From: Pectobacterium parmentieri
GTDB lineage: Bacteria; Pseudomonadota; Gammaproteobacteria; Enterobacterales; Enterobacteriaceae
Direction: 5' to 3'
Assembly (NCBI RefSeq): GCF_001742145.1
Contig: NZ_CP015749.1
Location: 3,224,001-3,288,000 of the forward strand
Length of the DNA: 64,000 nt
Positions 28,222-38,964 of this stretch are shown in pieces. The notes beneath the pieces were generated by a model. It did no database searches and was not told where the DNA came from. It saw nothing but the letters and a program-made list of their open reading frames with translations. The position numbers and the translations under genes were made by a program. Position 1 is the stretch's first letter; each line of letters starts with the position of its first letter.

Positions 28222-28302
28222 TTAGGGGAAACACAGGGGGTTCCCGCAGGGATGCCTCTCCCCTGTGGTCGCCCCGTGTATCTCGATGCTTAAACGGCGA
28301 GT
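28222..28302 (-). repeat. Copy 3 of the ~75-bp hairpin repeat (inverted)
   Basis: In the minus direction it reads ATCGAGATACACGGGGCGAC, through the CACAGGGG/CCCCTGTG stem, to TTTCCCCTAA. It is nearly identical to copy 2. It lies between the gcvP end and the Ugp-like operon. The rest of the 27899-28380 gap holds the Pho box and otherwise nothing recognisable. Confidence 0.75.
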
Positions 28303-28380
28303 ATTACCCTTGTAGAGAAGGTTTTAGGAACCATGAGCAACAACGCTACTGACGTTGTAAATGACTGCCAGTGTTGCTAA

Positions 28381-31254
28381 TTACGCATAGTCGCTCATCG
28401 GCACACACGAGCAAAACAGATTACGGTCGCCGTAAACGTCATCCAGACGCTTCACGCTCGGCCAATACTTGTGTTCGCTACCTGCCGGGAATACCGCCAG
28501 CTCGCGGCTGTACGGATGCGCCCAGTCAGCGACCAGCTCCACCTGCGTGTGCGGCGCGTTGACCAACGGGTTGTCGTCCAGCGGCCATTCGCCCTGCGCT
28601 ACGCGGTTAATTTCGGCACGGATCGCCAGCATCGCATCGATAAAGCGATCGATCTCCACCTGACTTTCTGATTCCGTCGGCTCCACCATCAGCGTGCCCG
28701 CTACCGGGAACGACATGGTCGGCGCATGGAAACCGTAGTCAATCAGACGCTTGGCAATATCCATTTCGCTGATGCCAGTGCTTTCCTTGAGTGGACGAAT
28801 GTCCAGAATGCACTCGTGCGCGACACGACCATCACGGCCGGTGTAAAGCACTGGATAGGCCTGCTGCAAACGCACCGCGATATAGTTGGCGTTCAGGATC
28901 GCCATCTGGCTAGCCTGTTTAAGTCCTTCCGCACCCATCATGCGGATGTACATCCAGCTAATCGGCAGAATCGAGGCGCTGCCGAACGGTGCCGCAGAGA
29001 CAGCCCCTTGTTCCGTCAGCACACCATCGATTTTGACTACCTGATGACCCGGCACAAACGGAGCCAGATGCGCTTTCACGCCAATCGGCCCCATACCCGG
29101 ACCGCCACCGCCGTGCGGAATACAGAAAGTTTTATGCAGGTTCAGGTGCGATACGTCCGCGCCGATGTAGCCCGGCGTCGTAATCCCAACCTGTGCGTTC
29201 ATATTCGCGCCATCCAGATACACCTGACCGCCGTGTTGATGCACGATCTGGCACACTTCGCGGATCGTCTCTTCATAGACGCCGTGGGTAGACGGATACG
29301 TCACCATGATGCAGGAAAGCTGTTCGCCCGCCGCCTGCGCCTTCTCACGCAGATCGTGTAGGTCGATGTTGCCCTGTTTGTCACAGGCCACCACCACCAC
29401 TTCCATTCCCGCCATCTGCGCCGATGCCGGGTTAGTCCCGTGCGCGGAGCTAGGGATCAGGCAGAGATGACGGCCCGCTTCATTGCGACTTTCATGATAG
29501 CGGCGGATCGCCAGCAGCCCCGCATATTCCCCCTGTGCGCCCGAGTTGGGCTGCATGCAAACTGCATCATAACCCGTCAGTTGCACCAGCCAACCTGATA
29601 GCTGCTCGATCATCTGACGATAACCCAGCGCCTGTTCCGGCGGGCAAAATGGGTGCAGCTCGGCAAATTCCGGCCAGGTAATCGGCAGCATTTCTGCCGC
29701 CGCGTTGAGCTTCATGGTGCAAGAACCGAGCGGGATCATCGCCTGATTCAGCGCCAGATCCTTACGCGCCAGACGGTGCAGATAGCGCATCATCTCGGTT
29801 TCGCTGTGATAGCGGTTGAAAACCGGATGCGACAGGATCGCATCATGGCGCAACAATCCAGCCGGGATCGTCGCGACCTGTTGCCCGATGGCCAAATCGA
29901 GCGCTTCAACATCCAACCCGTGATCGTCGCCTAACAGCACGGCAAACAGCGCCAGCACGTCTTCACGCGTCGTCGCTTCGTCCAGCGTGATACCCACGGC
30001 ACTCGCCAAATCGCTGCGCAGGTTGATGCCAAAACTTAGTGCCCGACTCAGCACCGCGTCTTTATCTGCAACTTCAATGGTTAGCGTGTCGAACCAACTG
30101 CGATGACGCAGTAACAGCCCGCCCTGCGTTAGCCCTGCCGCCAGAATATCAGTCAGACGATGGATGCGCCCCGCAATACGTTTGAGCCCTTCCGGGCCGT
30201 GGAATACCGCATACATTCCCGCAATGTTGGCCAGCAACACCTGCGAGGTACAAATATTGGAGTTCGCCTTCTCGCGGCGAATATGCTGTTCACGCGTCTG
30301 CATCGCCATGCGCAGCGCGGTATTGCCCGCCGCATCACGCGACACGCCGATAATACGGCCTGGCATGGCACGTTTATGTTCATCACGACAGGCAAAGAAT
30401 GCCGCGTGTGGGCCGCCGTAGCCCATCGGCACGCCGAAACGCTGTGCAGAACCGAAAACGATATCCGCGCCCTGCTTGCCCGGCGCAGTCAGCAGCACCA
30501 ATGCCATAATGTCCGATGCCACGCAACTGACGACCTTACGCGCTTTCAGTGACGCCATCAGGCCACTGTAATCGTGCAGCTCGCCCGTAGTCCCTGCCTG
30601 CTGTAGCAGTACGCCAAACACCGCATCGTCTTTCAGTGCCTCTTCAGCCTTACCGACCACAATCTCAAAGCCGAATGTTTCCGCACGGGTACGCACTACG
30701 TCCAGCGTTTGCGGATGCACATCATCGGCGACAAAGAAACGCTCAGCCTGCTTGAGCTTGCTGATACGTTTTGCCATCGCCATCGCTTCCGCAGCAGCAG
30801 TGGCTTCATCCAGCAGCGAAGCAGAGGCCAGATCGAGTCCGGTTAAGTCCTGTGTGACCTGCTGGAAATTCAGCAGTGCTTCAAGACGCCCCTGAGAGAC
30901 TTCCGGCTGGTACGGCGTATAGGCGGTGTACCAACCTGGGTTTTCCAGCACGTTGCGTAAAATCACTGGCGGCATCAGCACTGCGCTGTAGCCCATGCCG
31001 ATATAACTCTTATAACGTTGATTGCGTCCTGCAATGGCCTTCAGCTCAGCTAACGCCTCATGCTCCGTCGTGGCTTCCCCCACCGCTGGCGGGCTAGGCA
31101 GTTGAATGTCCACCGGGACAATCTGACGAATAAGCGCATCCAGAGACGTCGCCCCCACCACCGACAGCATGTGCTGCTGCTGGCTGACGGAAGGGCCGAT
31201 ATGGCGCTCGATAAACGCGCCGTCATGTTCGAGTTGACTGAGTGTCTGGGTCAT
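28381..31254 (-). CDS. gcvP: Glycine dehydrogenase (decarboxylating), P-protein
   Basis: 957 residues from ATG 31254, the same length as E. coli GcvP. An upstream in-frame extension to 31368 is non-coding. The start [20 protein letters not shown] is conserved. PLP is bound by Lys708 in [17 protein letters not shown]-protein decarboxylates glycine and passes the aminomethyl group to the lipoyl arm of GcvH. It lies last in gcvTHP, 113 bp after gcvH, with a strong hairpin between them that may lower its expression. A weak inverted repeat (AGCAACA/TGTTGCT) sits just after the stop. Confidence 0.98.
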   Translation of the reverse strand: MTQTLSQLEHDGAFIERHIGPSVSQQQHMLSVVGATSLDALIRQIVPVDIQLPSPPAVGEATTEHEALAELKAIAGRNQRYKSYIGMGYSAVLMPPVILRNVLENPGWYTAYTPYQPEVSQGRLEALLNFQQVTQDLTGLDLASASLLDEATAAAEAMAMAKRISKLKQAERFFVADDVHPQTLDVVRTRAETFGFEIVVGKAEEALKDDAVFGVLLQQAGTTGELHDYSGLMASLKARKVVSCVASDIMALVLLTAPGKQGADIVFGSAQRFGVPMGYGGPHAAFFACRDEHKRAMPGRIIGVSRDAAGNTALRMAMQTREQHIRREKANSNICTSQVLLANIAGMYAVFHGPEGLKRIAGRIHRLTDILAAGLTQGGLLLRHRSWFDTLTIEVADKDAVLSRALSFGINLRSDLASAVGITLDEATTREDVLALFAVLLGDDHGLDVEALDLAIGQQVATIPAGLLRHDAILSHPVFNRYHSETEMMRYLHRLARKDLALNQAMIPLGSCTMKLNAAAEMLPITWPEFAELHPFCPPEQALGYRQMIEQLSGWLVQLTGYDAVCMQPNSGAQGEYAGLLAIRRYHESRNEAGRHLCLIPSSAHGTNPASAQMAGMEVVVVACDKQGNIDLHDLREKAQAAGEQLSCIMVTYPSTHGVYEETIREVCQIVHQHGGQVYLDGANMNAQVGITTPGYIGADVSHLNLHKTFCIPHGGGGPGMGPIGVKAHLAPFVPGHQVVKIDGVLTEQGAVSAAPFGSASILPISWMYIRMMGAEGLKQASQMAILNANYIAVRLQQAYPVLYTGRDGRVAHECILDIRPLKESTGISEMDIAKRLIDYGFHAPTMSFPVAGTLMVEPTESESQVEIDRFIDAMLAIRAEINRVAQGEWPLDDNPLVNAPHTQVELVADWAHPYSRELAVFPAGSEHKYWPSVKRLDDVYGDRNLFCSCVPMSDYA

Positions 31255-31326
31255 TACAGCAATTTCCTGTATCGGTTGTGCCTGCATCAATCGTGATAGC
31301 GGCCGCGCTGGAATACGACGCGGTGA

Positions 31327-31361
31327 ATAAAATAAAACGCCCCAGCACAGAGGCCGGGGCG
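31327..31361 (-). terminator. Terminator-like hairpin between gcvH and gcvP
   Basis: On the minus strand CGCCCCGGC and GCTGGGGCG form a 9-bp stem (one G-T) with a 6-base loop, followed directly by TTTTATTTTATT. This has every feature of an intrinsic terminator, yet lies inside the operon 7 bp after the gcvH stop. Confidence 0.8.
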
Positions 31362-31367
31362 CGTTCA

Positions 31368-31760
31368 CTACTCGTCTTCTTCTAACGACGCCTGATAGCC
31401 TTCAGCATCAAGCAGTTCATCCAAATCAGACTCATCAGAAATTTTGATACGAAACAGCCAGCCGTCGGTATAAGGCGCGCTGTTGACCAGCTCAGGGGAG
31501 CTTTCCAGATCCTCGTTAATTTCCACGATCTCACCGCTGATGGGCGCGTAAATATCTGAGGCCGCTTTTACCGACTCCGCCACCGCGCAGTCATCGCCAG
31601 CCGCAACCACTGTGCCCACTTCCGGTAAATCGATAAACACCATGTCACCCAAAAGCTCCTGCGCGTGTTCGGTAATGCCCACGCTGTAGATACCACCGCC
31701 CTCATGCAGTACCCATTCATGCGACGTGGTGTATTTTAATTCTGCTGGTACATTGCTCAT
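31368..31760 (-). CDS. gcvH: Glycine cleavage system H protein
   Basis: 130 residues. Lipoylation occurs at Lys65 in [12 protein letters not shown]. The N-terminal TTSHEWV and C-terminal [14 protein letters not shown] are typical. It carries the aminomethyl intermediate between P, T and L proteins. Middle gene of gcvTHP. A 204-bp palindromic repeat separates it from gcvT, which is unusual inside this operon. Confidence 0.98.
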   Translation of the reverse strand: MSNVPAELKYTTSHEWVLHEGGGIYSVGITEHAQELLGDMVFIDLPEVGTVVAAGDDCAVAESVKAASDIYAPISGEIVEINEDLESSPELVNSAPYTDGWLFRIKISDESDLDELLDAEGYQASLEEDE

Positions 31761-31791
31761 TGCATCCCCTTTCGTAAAATCGTCAATCCTA

Positions 31792-31995
31792 TATACCCGT
31801 CATACTTCAAGCTGCTTGTGCGTTAGCAATACTCGGCTCATCTCTGAGCCTCGCCCTGAAGGGCCGCCGCAAGCGGCGTTCAAATCGGCTAAGCCGATTT
31901 GTCCTCATTCACCCCAGTCACTTACTTGTACTTGTGTAAGCTCCTGGGGATTCACTCGGTTGCTGCCTTCACGCAACTCGAATTATTTAGGGTAT
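31792..31995. repeat. Modular palindromic repeat, copy B (~204 bp), inside gcvTHP
   Basis: Termini are TATACCCGTCATACTTCAAG and the complement of ATACCCTAAATAATTCGAG. The central hairpin pairs CCCCAGTCAC with its GTAAGCTCCTGGGG partner region. It carries one CCCTGAAGGGC-type module, where copy A has two. It occupies almost the whole gcvT-gcvH gap. Confidence 0.88.
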
Positions 31996-32021
31996 GGCTT
32001 ATTGTGATAAGCATGCGGCTA

Positions 32022-33137
32022 TTAATACTGAACGATGGCTTTTCCGGCACGGACAAAGCCGGGTTTGGTCACGCGTACCGGCAGTTCGCGGTGACGAATC
32101 TGCACGATAGCCTGCTCACCAATCCCCGCCGGAACACGCGCCAGCGCGATACTAACGCCCAGCGTTGGCGAAAACGATCCGCTGGTGATCGTTCCTTCGC
32201 GCATCACACCATCACTATCAGTAAAGCGCACAGGTAAATCATTGCGCAATACGCCTTTTTCCGTCAGCACCAAACCAACCAGTTGCTCGGTGCCTTTTTC
32301 ACGCTGATGCGTTAACGCCTCACGCCCGATAAACTGGCGATCTTCCGGCAGCCAGGCGATTGTCCAGCCCATATTGGCCGCCAGCGGCGAAGTCCCCTCA
32401 TCCATATCCTGGCCGTACAGGTTCATCCCTGCTTCCAGCCGCAACGTATCGCGCGCACCCAGCCCGCAGGGCTTCACACCAACCGCCAGCAGTTGCTGCC
32501 AGAAATCGACCACCTGCTCATTCGGCAATGCAATTTCATAACCGGCTTCGCCTGTATACCCCGTCGTGGCAACGAAGACGTCTCCTGCCTGCCTGCCAAA
32601 AAATGGCTTCATGCTAGCAACTGCTGCCACATCTGCATCGCTCAGGCCTTTTGCCTTCAGGATCGCTTGAACTTTTTCCTGCGCCTGTGGGCCTTGTACT
32701 GCGATCAGCGCCAGATCCTTGCGCTCATTGATTGCGACACCGAACGGTGCAGCGTGCTGCTCGATCCAGGCGAGGTCTTTTTCGCGTGTCGCGGAGTTCA
32801 CCACCAGACGGAAATCATCTTCCGTCAGAAAATAAACGATCAGATCGTCAATCACGCCACCGGAAGCATTCAGCATGCCGGTATACAGCGCTTTGCCTGG
32901 CTGGGTGAGTTTGGCGACATCATTCGCCAGCAGATAACGCAGGAACTCACGCGTTCTCACACCGTGCAAATCAACGATAGTCATGTGGGAGACATCAAAA
33001 ATACCGGCTTCCCGACGCACAATGTGGTGCTCGTCCAGTTGGGAGCCGTAATGCAGCGGCATCATCCAGCCATGAAAATCCACCATTTTGGCGCCATCGG
33101 CCAGATGTTGTTGGTACAACGGGGTCTGCTTTGCCAT
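32022..33137 (-). CDS. gcvT: Glycine cleavage system T protein (aminomethyltransferase)
   Basis: 371 residues, about seven longer than E. coli GcvT. It moves the methylene group from lipoyl-GcvH to tetrahydrofolate and releases ammonia. Family segments [36 protein letters not shown] and [17 protein letters not shown] are intact; the last two line the folate site. First gene of gcvTHP. By homology it should be under GcvA, GcvR and Lrp, but no site was recognised. Confidence 0.97.
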   Translation of the reverse strand: MAKQTPLYQQHLADGAKMVDFHGWMMPLHYGSQLDEHHIVRREAGIFDVSHMTIVDLHGVRTREFLRYLLANDVAKLTQPGKALYTGMLNASGGVIDDLIVYFLTEDDFRLVVNSATREKDLAWIEQHAAPFGVAINERKDLALIAVQGPQAQEKVQAILKAKGLSDADVAAVASMKPFFGRQAGDVFVATTGYTGEAGYEIALPNEQVVDFWQQLLAVGVKPCGLGARDTLRLEAGMNLYGQDMDEGTSPLAANMGWTIAWLPEDRQFIGREALTHQREKGTEQLVGLVLTEKGVLRNDLPVRFTDSDGVMREGTITSGSFSPTLGVSIALARVPAGIGEQAIVQIRHRELPVRVTKPGFVRAGKAIVQY

Positions 33138-33698
33138 TCCTCATCCCTCTTCAGCGCATGGTGTTCAGGCGATAAAACACACTGCGCAAACGATATCTTC
33201 TGACTGAACTTACCACCGAAGTGCAGGGTAAACCACACACTTAGTCATAAGATAAACTATATAGAAACTGAAGAAAGATGAACCACTCACAAAAAACAAC
33301 ACAGTGTAATATGCTTAATTACTGAAAAAAATAAGCACGTAAATTATTTACATGAGTAGATAACACAGATTAATGACATTAAAACTGGCTAACTTAGGGA
33401 ATGTCTCTCGAATAAAAAAACCATTCGGATTAGATAATATAATGATAAAAACGGACTTAAATTAGATTTTTTCAATCAAAATCCCACAGCAAACCCCAGC
33501 CTTATTCTCTTCCTTACACTGCCATCATCACGATTTTGTGAGCCACTTCTCAAGCCTCTTTACCTCCGTGCCAGCGTACAAGATGACATGGCAGCAGGCG
33601 GAAGGCGCTCGCCACTCGTTTTTTCCACACTGATAGCAAGGAATTGCGCGACATGTATTTTTCGATTTATCAAAATCAACGTTAAACAGGAGCATACA
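33138..33698. other. gcvT / fucO divergent intergenic region
   Basis: About 560 bp, strikingly AT-rich between 33240 and 33480. No glycine riboswitch, repeat or ORF was recognised. An FNR-like sequence (TTTAT-CAAA-ATCAA) lies at 33666-33679, too close to the fucO start for ordinary activation. The gcvTHP control sites are expected in the left half but cannot be pinpointed. Confidence 0.4.
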
Positions 33699-34850
33699 AT
33701 GGCTAACAGAATGATTCTTAATGAAACATCCTACTTTGGCGCAGGCGCTATCGCTCAGATTGCCGATGAAGTAAAACGGCGGGGATTCAGGAAAGCCCTG
33801 TTGGTGACGGACAAGGATTTGGTTAAATTTGGCGTCGCTGCCAAGGTTACGGCGAAGTTGGATGCAGCGGGCTTACCCTACGATATTTACGATGAGGTGA
33901 TTCCCAACCCCACCATCAGCGTGGTGGAAAAAGGCATCGAACGCTTCAAGGCATCACAGGCCGATTACCTGATCGCGATTGGCGGCGGTTCACCGCAGGA
34001 TACCTGCAAAGCCATTGGTATTATTATCAATAACCCTGAATTCGCCGATGTCCGCAGCCTCGAAGGCGTTGCCGCCACCCGACGTCCTGCCGTGCCGATT
34101 ATCGCGATCCCCACTACCTCCGGCACGGCCGCCGAAGTCACTATCAACTACGTGATCACAGATGAAGAAAAACGTCGCAAATTCGTGTGCGTCGATCCGC
34201 ATGACATCCCGATTGTCGCCATCGTCGATCCCGACATGATGATGAGCATGCCGGCTTCGCTAAAAGCTGCCACGGGGATTGACGCTCTGACGCACGCCAT
34301 TGAAGGCTTCACCACCAAAGCCGCCTGGGAACTGACCGATACGCTGCACCTGAAAGCCATTGAGATTATCAGCCGTTCACTGCGCGATTCCGTTGCCGGG
34401 AAGCCGAAAGGCGTGGAAGAGATGGCACTGGGGCAATACATTGCTGGTATGGGGTTTTCGAACGTTGGACTTGGGCTGGTACACGGCATGGCACACCCGC
34501 TTGGCGCGTTCTACAACACGCCACACGGTGTTGCTAATGCGATCCTGCTGCCGCACATCATGGCCTATAACGCCGATTACACCGGTGAAAAATTCCGGGA
34601 TATCGCCATTGCGATGGGGGTAAAAGATGCGGCAAACATGCCAATGACTCAGGCGCGAGAAGCCGCGATTAATGCGGTACGGCAGCTTTCCCACGATGTA
34701 GATATCCCACCCAGACTACGCGATGTCGGGGTGAGAGAAGAGGACATTCCCGCGTTGGCACAGGCCGCTTTTGACGATGTCTGCACTGGCGGTAACCCAC
34801 GCGATACCAACATCGACGACATCAAAGCGCTGTATCAGTCTATTTATTGA
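33699..34850 (+). CDS. fucO: Lactaldehyde reductase / iron-dependent alcohol dehydrogenase
   Basis: 383 residues from ATG 33699 behind ACAGGAG. A longer upstream frame is non-coding. Group III alcohol dehydrogenase that reduces L-lactaldehyde to 1,2-propanediol with NADH. Iron ligands read as Asp195, His199, His262 and His276. The nucleotide loop is IAIGGGSPQDTCKAIG. Near-full similarity to E. coli FucO, including the N-terminus MANRMILNETSYFG. There are no fucose or rhamnose genes beside it; it faces the acetoin genes instead, so a role as a general NADH-oxidising reductase is possible. Confidence 0.92.
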   Translation: MANRMILNETSYFGAGAIAQIADEVKRRGFRKALLVTDKDLVKFGVAAKVTAKLDAAGLPYDIYDEVIPNPTISVVEKGIERFKASQADYLIAIGGGSPQDTCKAIGIIINNPEFADVRSLEGVAATRRPAVPIIAIPTTSGTAAEVTINYVITDEEKRRKFVCVDPHDIPIVAIVDPDMMMSMPASLKAATGIDALTHAIEGFTTKAAWELTDTLHLKAIEIISRSLRDSVAGKPKGVEEMALGQYIAGMGFSNVGLGLVHGMAHPLGAFYNTPHGVANAILLPHIMAYNADYTGEKFRDIAIAMGVKDAANMPMTQAREAAINAVRQLSHDVDIPPRLRDVGVREEDIPALAQAAFDDVCTGGNPRDTNIDDIKALYQSIY

Positions 34851-34892
34851 GGGGTTACAACCGTTTATTAGCACATGACAACAAGGCTCTAC

Positions 34893-34926
34893 GTTGTGCC
34901 CGCGATCGTCACTATGCGGGCACAAC
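34893..34926. terminator. Hairpin between convergent fucO and budB
   Basis: GTTGTGCCCGC and GCGGGCACAAC form a perfect 11-bp stem with a 12-base loop. There is no T tract. Its position suggests a bidirectional terminator or barrier. Confidence 0.6.
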
Positions 34927-34952
34927 ATTGATACGCGCTAAATCTACACACA

Positions 34953-36632
34953 CTAAATCAGCACACTGATATTCAGATTCTCCATCAGCCAGTGGTTGTC
35001 AGAATAATCAACCGGGATGGCAATCACCGCGGGGCCATCTACGTCCATTGCCTGACGGAGTTTGCTGACCAGTTCATCAGCAGATTCCACCGCAAACCCT
35101 TTCGCACCAAACGCTTCCGCATAGGCTTTAAAATCAATCGGCCCGAATGCGACACCCGCTGGGCGATGGTATTTGTGCAACTGCTGGATTTCCACCATGT
35201 TGTAGCCGTTATCCACCCAGATGATATGCAGGAGATTGCTTTTCAGGCGCACTGCCGTTTCCAGTTCCATACTGGACTGCATAAACCCACCGTCGCCAGA
35301 AACAGACACGACTTTTTTGCCAGGTTGTACCAGCGACGCAGCTATCGCCCACGGTAACGCCACGCCCATGGTCTGCTGACCGTTGGTCATCAGAATCTGT
35401 CGCGCCCGGAAGCTATACAGGTATCGCGCCAGCCAGATATGGAAACTCCCCATGTCCACACACAGCGTGACATCCTCATTCACAATATCCTGCATCGCCC
35501 GTACCAAACGCAGAGGGTGGATCGCAAACCCCGCCATGTTGATAGCACGCGTGCTGAGATCGTGGCGCTGACGCTGACGATCCTGCAACACGTTCTGCGT
35601 ACCGGAAGACAAGATAAACGGCTCGCTGATACACGCATTCAGCGAATCCATCGTCATCGCGATATTCCCGATCAGTTCGATATCAGGGCGGTAGGCACTA
35701 TCGATCTCCGCTTGTAGCACATCGATGTGGATCAGCGTCGCCTTGCCCTTATTCCACAGGACCGGATCGTACTCAATGGGGCTATAGCCGACGGTGACAA
35801 TCACGTCCGCCTGCTGTAACAGCTTGTCTCCAGCCTGATTGTTGAATAGTCCGACGCGTCCAGCAAAATGACTAAATTGTTGCTGATCGATCACGCCAGC
35901 AGCCTGATACGTGCTGGTAACCGGTAACTGGCTATGGCGCAAAAAACGACGCAGCGCTTGCGCATTCTCCTGCTGGCTGGCCATTAATCCGAGCAACAGC
36001 ACCGGGTTTTTAGCCTGTTTCAGCCGTTTGGCCGCTTCCGCAATGTCACTCTGTGGTGCGCCGTTTAACAGCGGCAAGTTCGGGCAAGCCAGTACTGGGC
36101 TAATAGCCGGTTCATTGACGATATCCTGTGGCAGGCTGACAAACGCCGCCCCTGGGTGACCGCTTTCCGCTGCCCGGAATGCATTCGCCAGCACTTCAGA
36201 GATCGCACTGGATGCCGTGATTTCCGCACTGAATTTACTGACCGGCTGAAACAGGCTGACGGTGTCCAGACTCTGGTGCGTCAACTTGAGCTTATCCGCC
36301 CGTTTAACCGCCCCACCCAGCGCCACGACGGCATCTCCCTCGGCGGTTGCCGTCGCCAATCCGGTCACCAGATTGGAACAGCCGGGGCCGGATGTCACCA
36401 GCGTCACGCCGGCTTTCCCTGTCAGACGGCCTATTGCCGCCGCCATAAATGCGCCATTCGCCTCATGCCGTACTGGGATCGTTTGAATCGTCGAGTTTTC
36501 CAACTCATCAAACACGCGATCGATTTTTGCACCGGGAATACCAAAAATATGCTTCACGCCCTGCGCTTCCAGATGTTTTACAATCAGCTCGGCTCCGCAA
36601 CTCCAGCTTTGCTGTTCGGTGGACTTTTCCAT
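34953..36632 (-). CDS. budB: Catabolic acetolactate synthase
   Basis: 559 residues. A ThDP-dependent enzyme that joins two pyruvates to acetolactate under acid or low-oxygen growth. Family features are [15 protein letters not shown], the conserved Glu in [16 protein letters not shown], and the ThDP/Mg loop [14 protein letters not shown] through VDNGYNMVE. It lacks the FAD-type region of anabolic IlvB and has the BudB/AlsS length. It follows budA by 21 bp in one transcript. Confidence 0.95.
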   Translation of the reverse strand: MEKSTEQQSWSCGAELIVKHLEAQGVKHIFGIPGAKIDRVFDELENSTIQTIPVRHEANGAFMAAAIGRLTGKAGVTLVTSGPGCSNLVTGLATATAEGDAVVALGGAVKRADKLKLTHQSLDTVSLFQPVSKFSAEITASSAISEVLANAFRAAESGHPGAAFVSLPQDIVNEPAISPVLACPNLPLLNGAPQSDIAEAAKRLKQAKNPVLLLGLMASQQENAQALRRFLRHSQLPVTSTYQAAGVIDQQQFSHFAGRVGLFNNQAGDKLLQQADVIVTVGYSPIEYDPVLWNKGKATLIHIDVLQAEIDSAYRPDIELIGNIAMTMDSLNACISEPFILSSGTQNVLQDRQRQRHDLSTRAINMAGFAIHPLRLVRAMQDIVNEDVTLCVDMGSFHIWLARYLYSFRARQILMTNGQQTMGVALPWAIAASLVQPGKKVVSVSGDGGFMQSSMELETAVRLKSNLLHIIWVDNGYNMVEIQQLHKYHRPAGVAFGPIDFKAYAEAFGAKGFAVESADELVSKLRQAMDVDGPAVIAIPVDYSDNHWLMENLNISVLI

Positions 36633-36653
36633 GACATAACTCCGATGAAATGA

Positions 36654-37436
36654 CTAGCTCTCTACTGATTGGATGACGCTATTGAGGTTTTCTGAGGACA
36701 GATCGGCATTGAGGAACTCCCGATCCTGAGGCAGGTCGATGATCAATTTGGCGATCACGCCAAACGTCAGCGTGCCGTTTTCAACGTCATAATTCAGAAC
36801 ATGTCCACCACCTTGGCGATCGTCAGTAATGAAGTGTTCGTGGTAACCCGCAACATTAATTCCCTGGGTATAGGCTGGGCTACGAAAGCCTATAACGCTG
36901 CCGCTACGGTGTTCAAAATGAAACATCGGTTGCCCCTCAATAGCCTCTTGCATCGGTTTATAAGGCCGACACTGGCGGGGAACAGTCCGCGTTTCAACGC
37001 AGCGAAAATTCCCATCAATCCGCAAAGCACAGAACAGATTATCCGTTCCCACGATCTCATCGATCTGGCGATGTACTTCTTCACGCGAGGTCCAGCGATG
37101 AAAACGGATCGTTTCCGTTGGGCGAAAGAACGTCATTACCGCGAATGGCGTTTTCTGCTCTGGTTTCGCCGCTCGTGCGCTACCGTCGGATAACAGTTGG
37201 AAAATCTGACTATTTAACGCAACCAGTTCCCCATCCAAACTATTAAATGTTCCTAATCCAAAATCACCATGTTCCAGTAATTCAGCCATCGTTCGGCTGC
37301 CTTCGTATATGCCATTTATTAGCCCACTCATTAATGATGTCTGATAAATAACGCAGTCTTCATGCTGACATCGGAAATTATAAGCATAGCTAGCAAAGGC
37401 TTCCTCACAGGATTGTTCACCGATACTCGTTTTCAT
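36654..37436 (-). CDS. budA: Alpha-acetolactate decarboxylase
   Basis: 260 residues. It converts acetolactate to acetoin, diverting pyruvate from acids. Zinc ligands are His199, His201 and His212 in YHEHFITDDRQGGGH, with the conserved Glu in MFHFEHRSG. First gene of budAB and divergent from budR. budC (acetoin reductase) is not adjacent. In Pectobacterium this pathway has been associated with alkalinising plant tissue and virulence (established knowledge). Confidence 0.95.
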   Translation of the reverse strand: MKTSIGEQSCEEAFASYAYNFRCQHEDCVIYQTSLMSGLINGIYEGSRTMAELLEHGDFGLGTFNSLDGELVALNSQIFQLLSDGSARAAKPEQKTPFAVMTFFRPTETIRFHRWTSREEVHRQIDEIVGTDNLFCALRIDGNFRCVETRTVPRQCRPYKPMQEAIEGQPMFHFEHRSGSVIGFRSPAYTQGINVAGYHEHFITDDRQGGGHVLNYDVENGTLTFGVIAKLIIDLPQDREFLNADLSSENLNSVIQSVES

Positions 37437-37565
37437 ACATTCCTTCTCACCGCACCAATTACTTAAAAATTATTAATATTTAGATAAAGATTGACGCGGG
37501 AGAGGACAAAATTCCAATATGCAATAAAGGTCATTTCAAGATCGGAAAGATATGGAGTTACGTGA

Positions 37566-38468
37566 ATGGAACTACGTTACCTGCGCTATTTTGTCGCCGT
37601 TGCACAAGCACGACATTTCACGCGTGCGGCAGAAAATCTGGGGATGTCACAACCCCCTCTCAGTCAGTTGATCAAGAAATTCGAGCAAGAGATCGGTACA
37701 CCGCTGTTCAAACGGCTGACACGCGGCGTAGAAATGACGGAGGCGGGACAAGCGCTATATGAGGATGCACGCCGAATTCTCCAACTCGCCGATTCGGCAA
37801 TCGCGCGGACAAGAAGCATTGCGCGGGGTGAGAAAGGAAGCTTGAACGTAGGTTTCTCGCCATCAGCCATGTTCCACCCTACCGTGCTTGGGCTGCTACA
37901 TCGTTACTGTCAACAACATCCACACGTGCAACCGATACCGAAGGGAGAAAACCCAGCGACACTTATCACTTCATTGCAAGAACGCCATATCGACATCGCA
38001 TTTCTGCGCTTACCTTGCGATCTCAGTGATGATATCAACGGGGAAATTTTGGCAGAAGAGCCAATGAAATTGGTGTTGCCCGCTGAACATGCCCTTAGCC
38101 ATAAAACGCAGGTTTCGCTGAGCGAGTTACGTCAGGAACCACTGATTATTTTCCCGCGTGAAGTTTGTCCGGGGCTACACGATATGATTATTCGTACCTG
38201 CTATCTATCAGGCTATGGCCCAAGACCCAGTCCCTTTGCCCCACAGTTGACGGCAGCCATTGGGATGGTCGCAGCGGGCTTCGGCATTACTCTTGTACCA
38301 GAGTCACTCACCTGTATTAAAGCCGATAATGTGACCTATCATGATATCGGCATGCCCGAAATCCATACAAAGATTGCGGCCATCTGGCGTAAACATGAAC
38401 GATCGGCCGTGATCGTGAACCTAATCCACCAAATACGCCAGCATCTGAACAACCAGCATCCCGATTAA
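37566..38468 (+). CDS. budR: LysR-type activator of the bud operon
   Basis: 300 residues. N-terminal winged HTH (MELRYLRYFVAVAQARHFTR), followed by a LysR effector domain. Divergent from budA with a 129-bp shared control region, the layout of Klebsiella budR/alsR. It presumably responds to acetate and low pH to activate budAB. The C-terminus LIHQIRQHLNNQHPD is short and unremarkable. Confidence 0.9.
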   Translation: MELRYLRYFVAVAQARHFTRAAENLGMSQPPLSQLIKKFEQEIGTPLFKRLTRGVEMTEAGQALYEDARRILQLADSAIARTRSIARGEKGSLNVGFSPSAMFHPTVLGLLHRYCQQHPHVQPIPKGENPATLITSLQERHIDIAFLRLPCDLSDDINGEILAEEPMKLVLPAEHALSHKTQVSLSELRQEPLIIFPREVCPGLHDMIIRTCYLSGYGPRPSPFAPQLTAAIGMVAAGFGITLVPESLTCIKADNVTYHDIGMPEIHTKIAAIWRKHERSAVIVNLIHQIRQHLNNQHPD

Positions 38469-38536
38469 TGCAGTTATGTAGAAAATTCCGGTCATCTTCC
38501 CGTCAAAAAGCTAGTAATTGATATAAATTCTTATAT

Positions 38537-38555
38537 GATATTAGTTATCATTATC
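38537..38555 (+). promoter_or_regulatory. Candidate Fur box before the small membrane protein
   Basis: GATATTAGTTATCATTATC matches 15 of 19 positions of the Fur consensus GATAATGATAATCATTATC. It lies 20 bp before the ATG at 38575. Confidence 0.6.
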
Positions 38556-38574
38556 ATTTTTGACGGGTGGAAAA

Positions 38575-38865
38575 ATGCTGACAGCAATGATCACAGCCTG
38601 CGGGCTATGGGGCGTGAGTTGGTGTATGGGGAAGCATCTGTCCAGTGCCTGGGGCGTGCTGTTGCCTTGTGCCATCATGCCGCTACTCGCACTACTCAAT
38701 CTGAACCTGACGCACCTGAAAGTGATTATCGCCACCGCCCTATTGGCGACGCTTGTCATGCTGTTTCATCAACGTCTACGTCACTATTTACTGCTGCCAT
38801 CCTGCATTGCGCTGGCTGGTGGTTTGGCGGCGCTGTCAGTTATATTTAATCTAACGGCGCTATAA
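38575..38865 (+). CDS. Small membrane protein, DUF1435-like
   Basis: 96 residues from ATG 38575; a TTG at 38560 is possible but less likely, as GGTGGA lies just upstream of the ATG. Three or four hydrophobic segments. Features are SSAWGVLLPC near 28 and LRHYLLLPSCIALAGGLAAL near 70, which recall the enterobacterial DUF1435 family (from memory). Function unknown. A candidate Fur box overlaps its presumed promoter. It sits beside the leu tRNA cluster and converges with it. Confidence 0.7.
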   Translation: MLTAMITACGLWGVSWCMGKHLSSAWGVLLPCAIMPLLALLNLNLTHLKVIIATALLATLVMLFHQRLRHYLLLPSCIALAGGLAALSVIFNLTAL

Positions 38866-38964
38866 AAGCATCAATGGTAAATAAACGTAGAAAAGCACTA
38901 TAGCGGGAAATGAATAAAAAAGAATAGATGGGAGAGAGAATCAGGGGAATACAGAGGCGTTCGG

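Noticed and set aside
33138..33698. Glycine riboswitch ahead of gcvT
   Set aside because: No tandem aptamer-like conserved blocks were seen, and enterobacterial gcv operons are controlled by GcvA, GcvR and Lrp instead.
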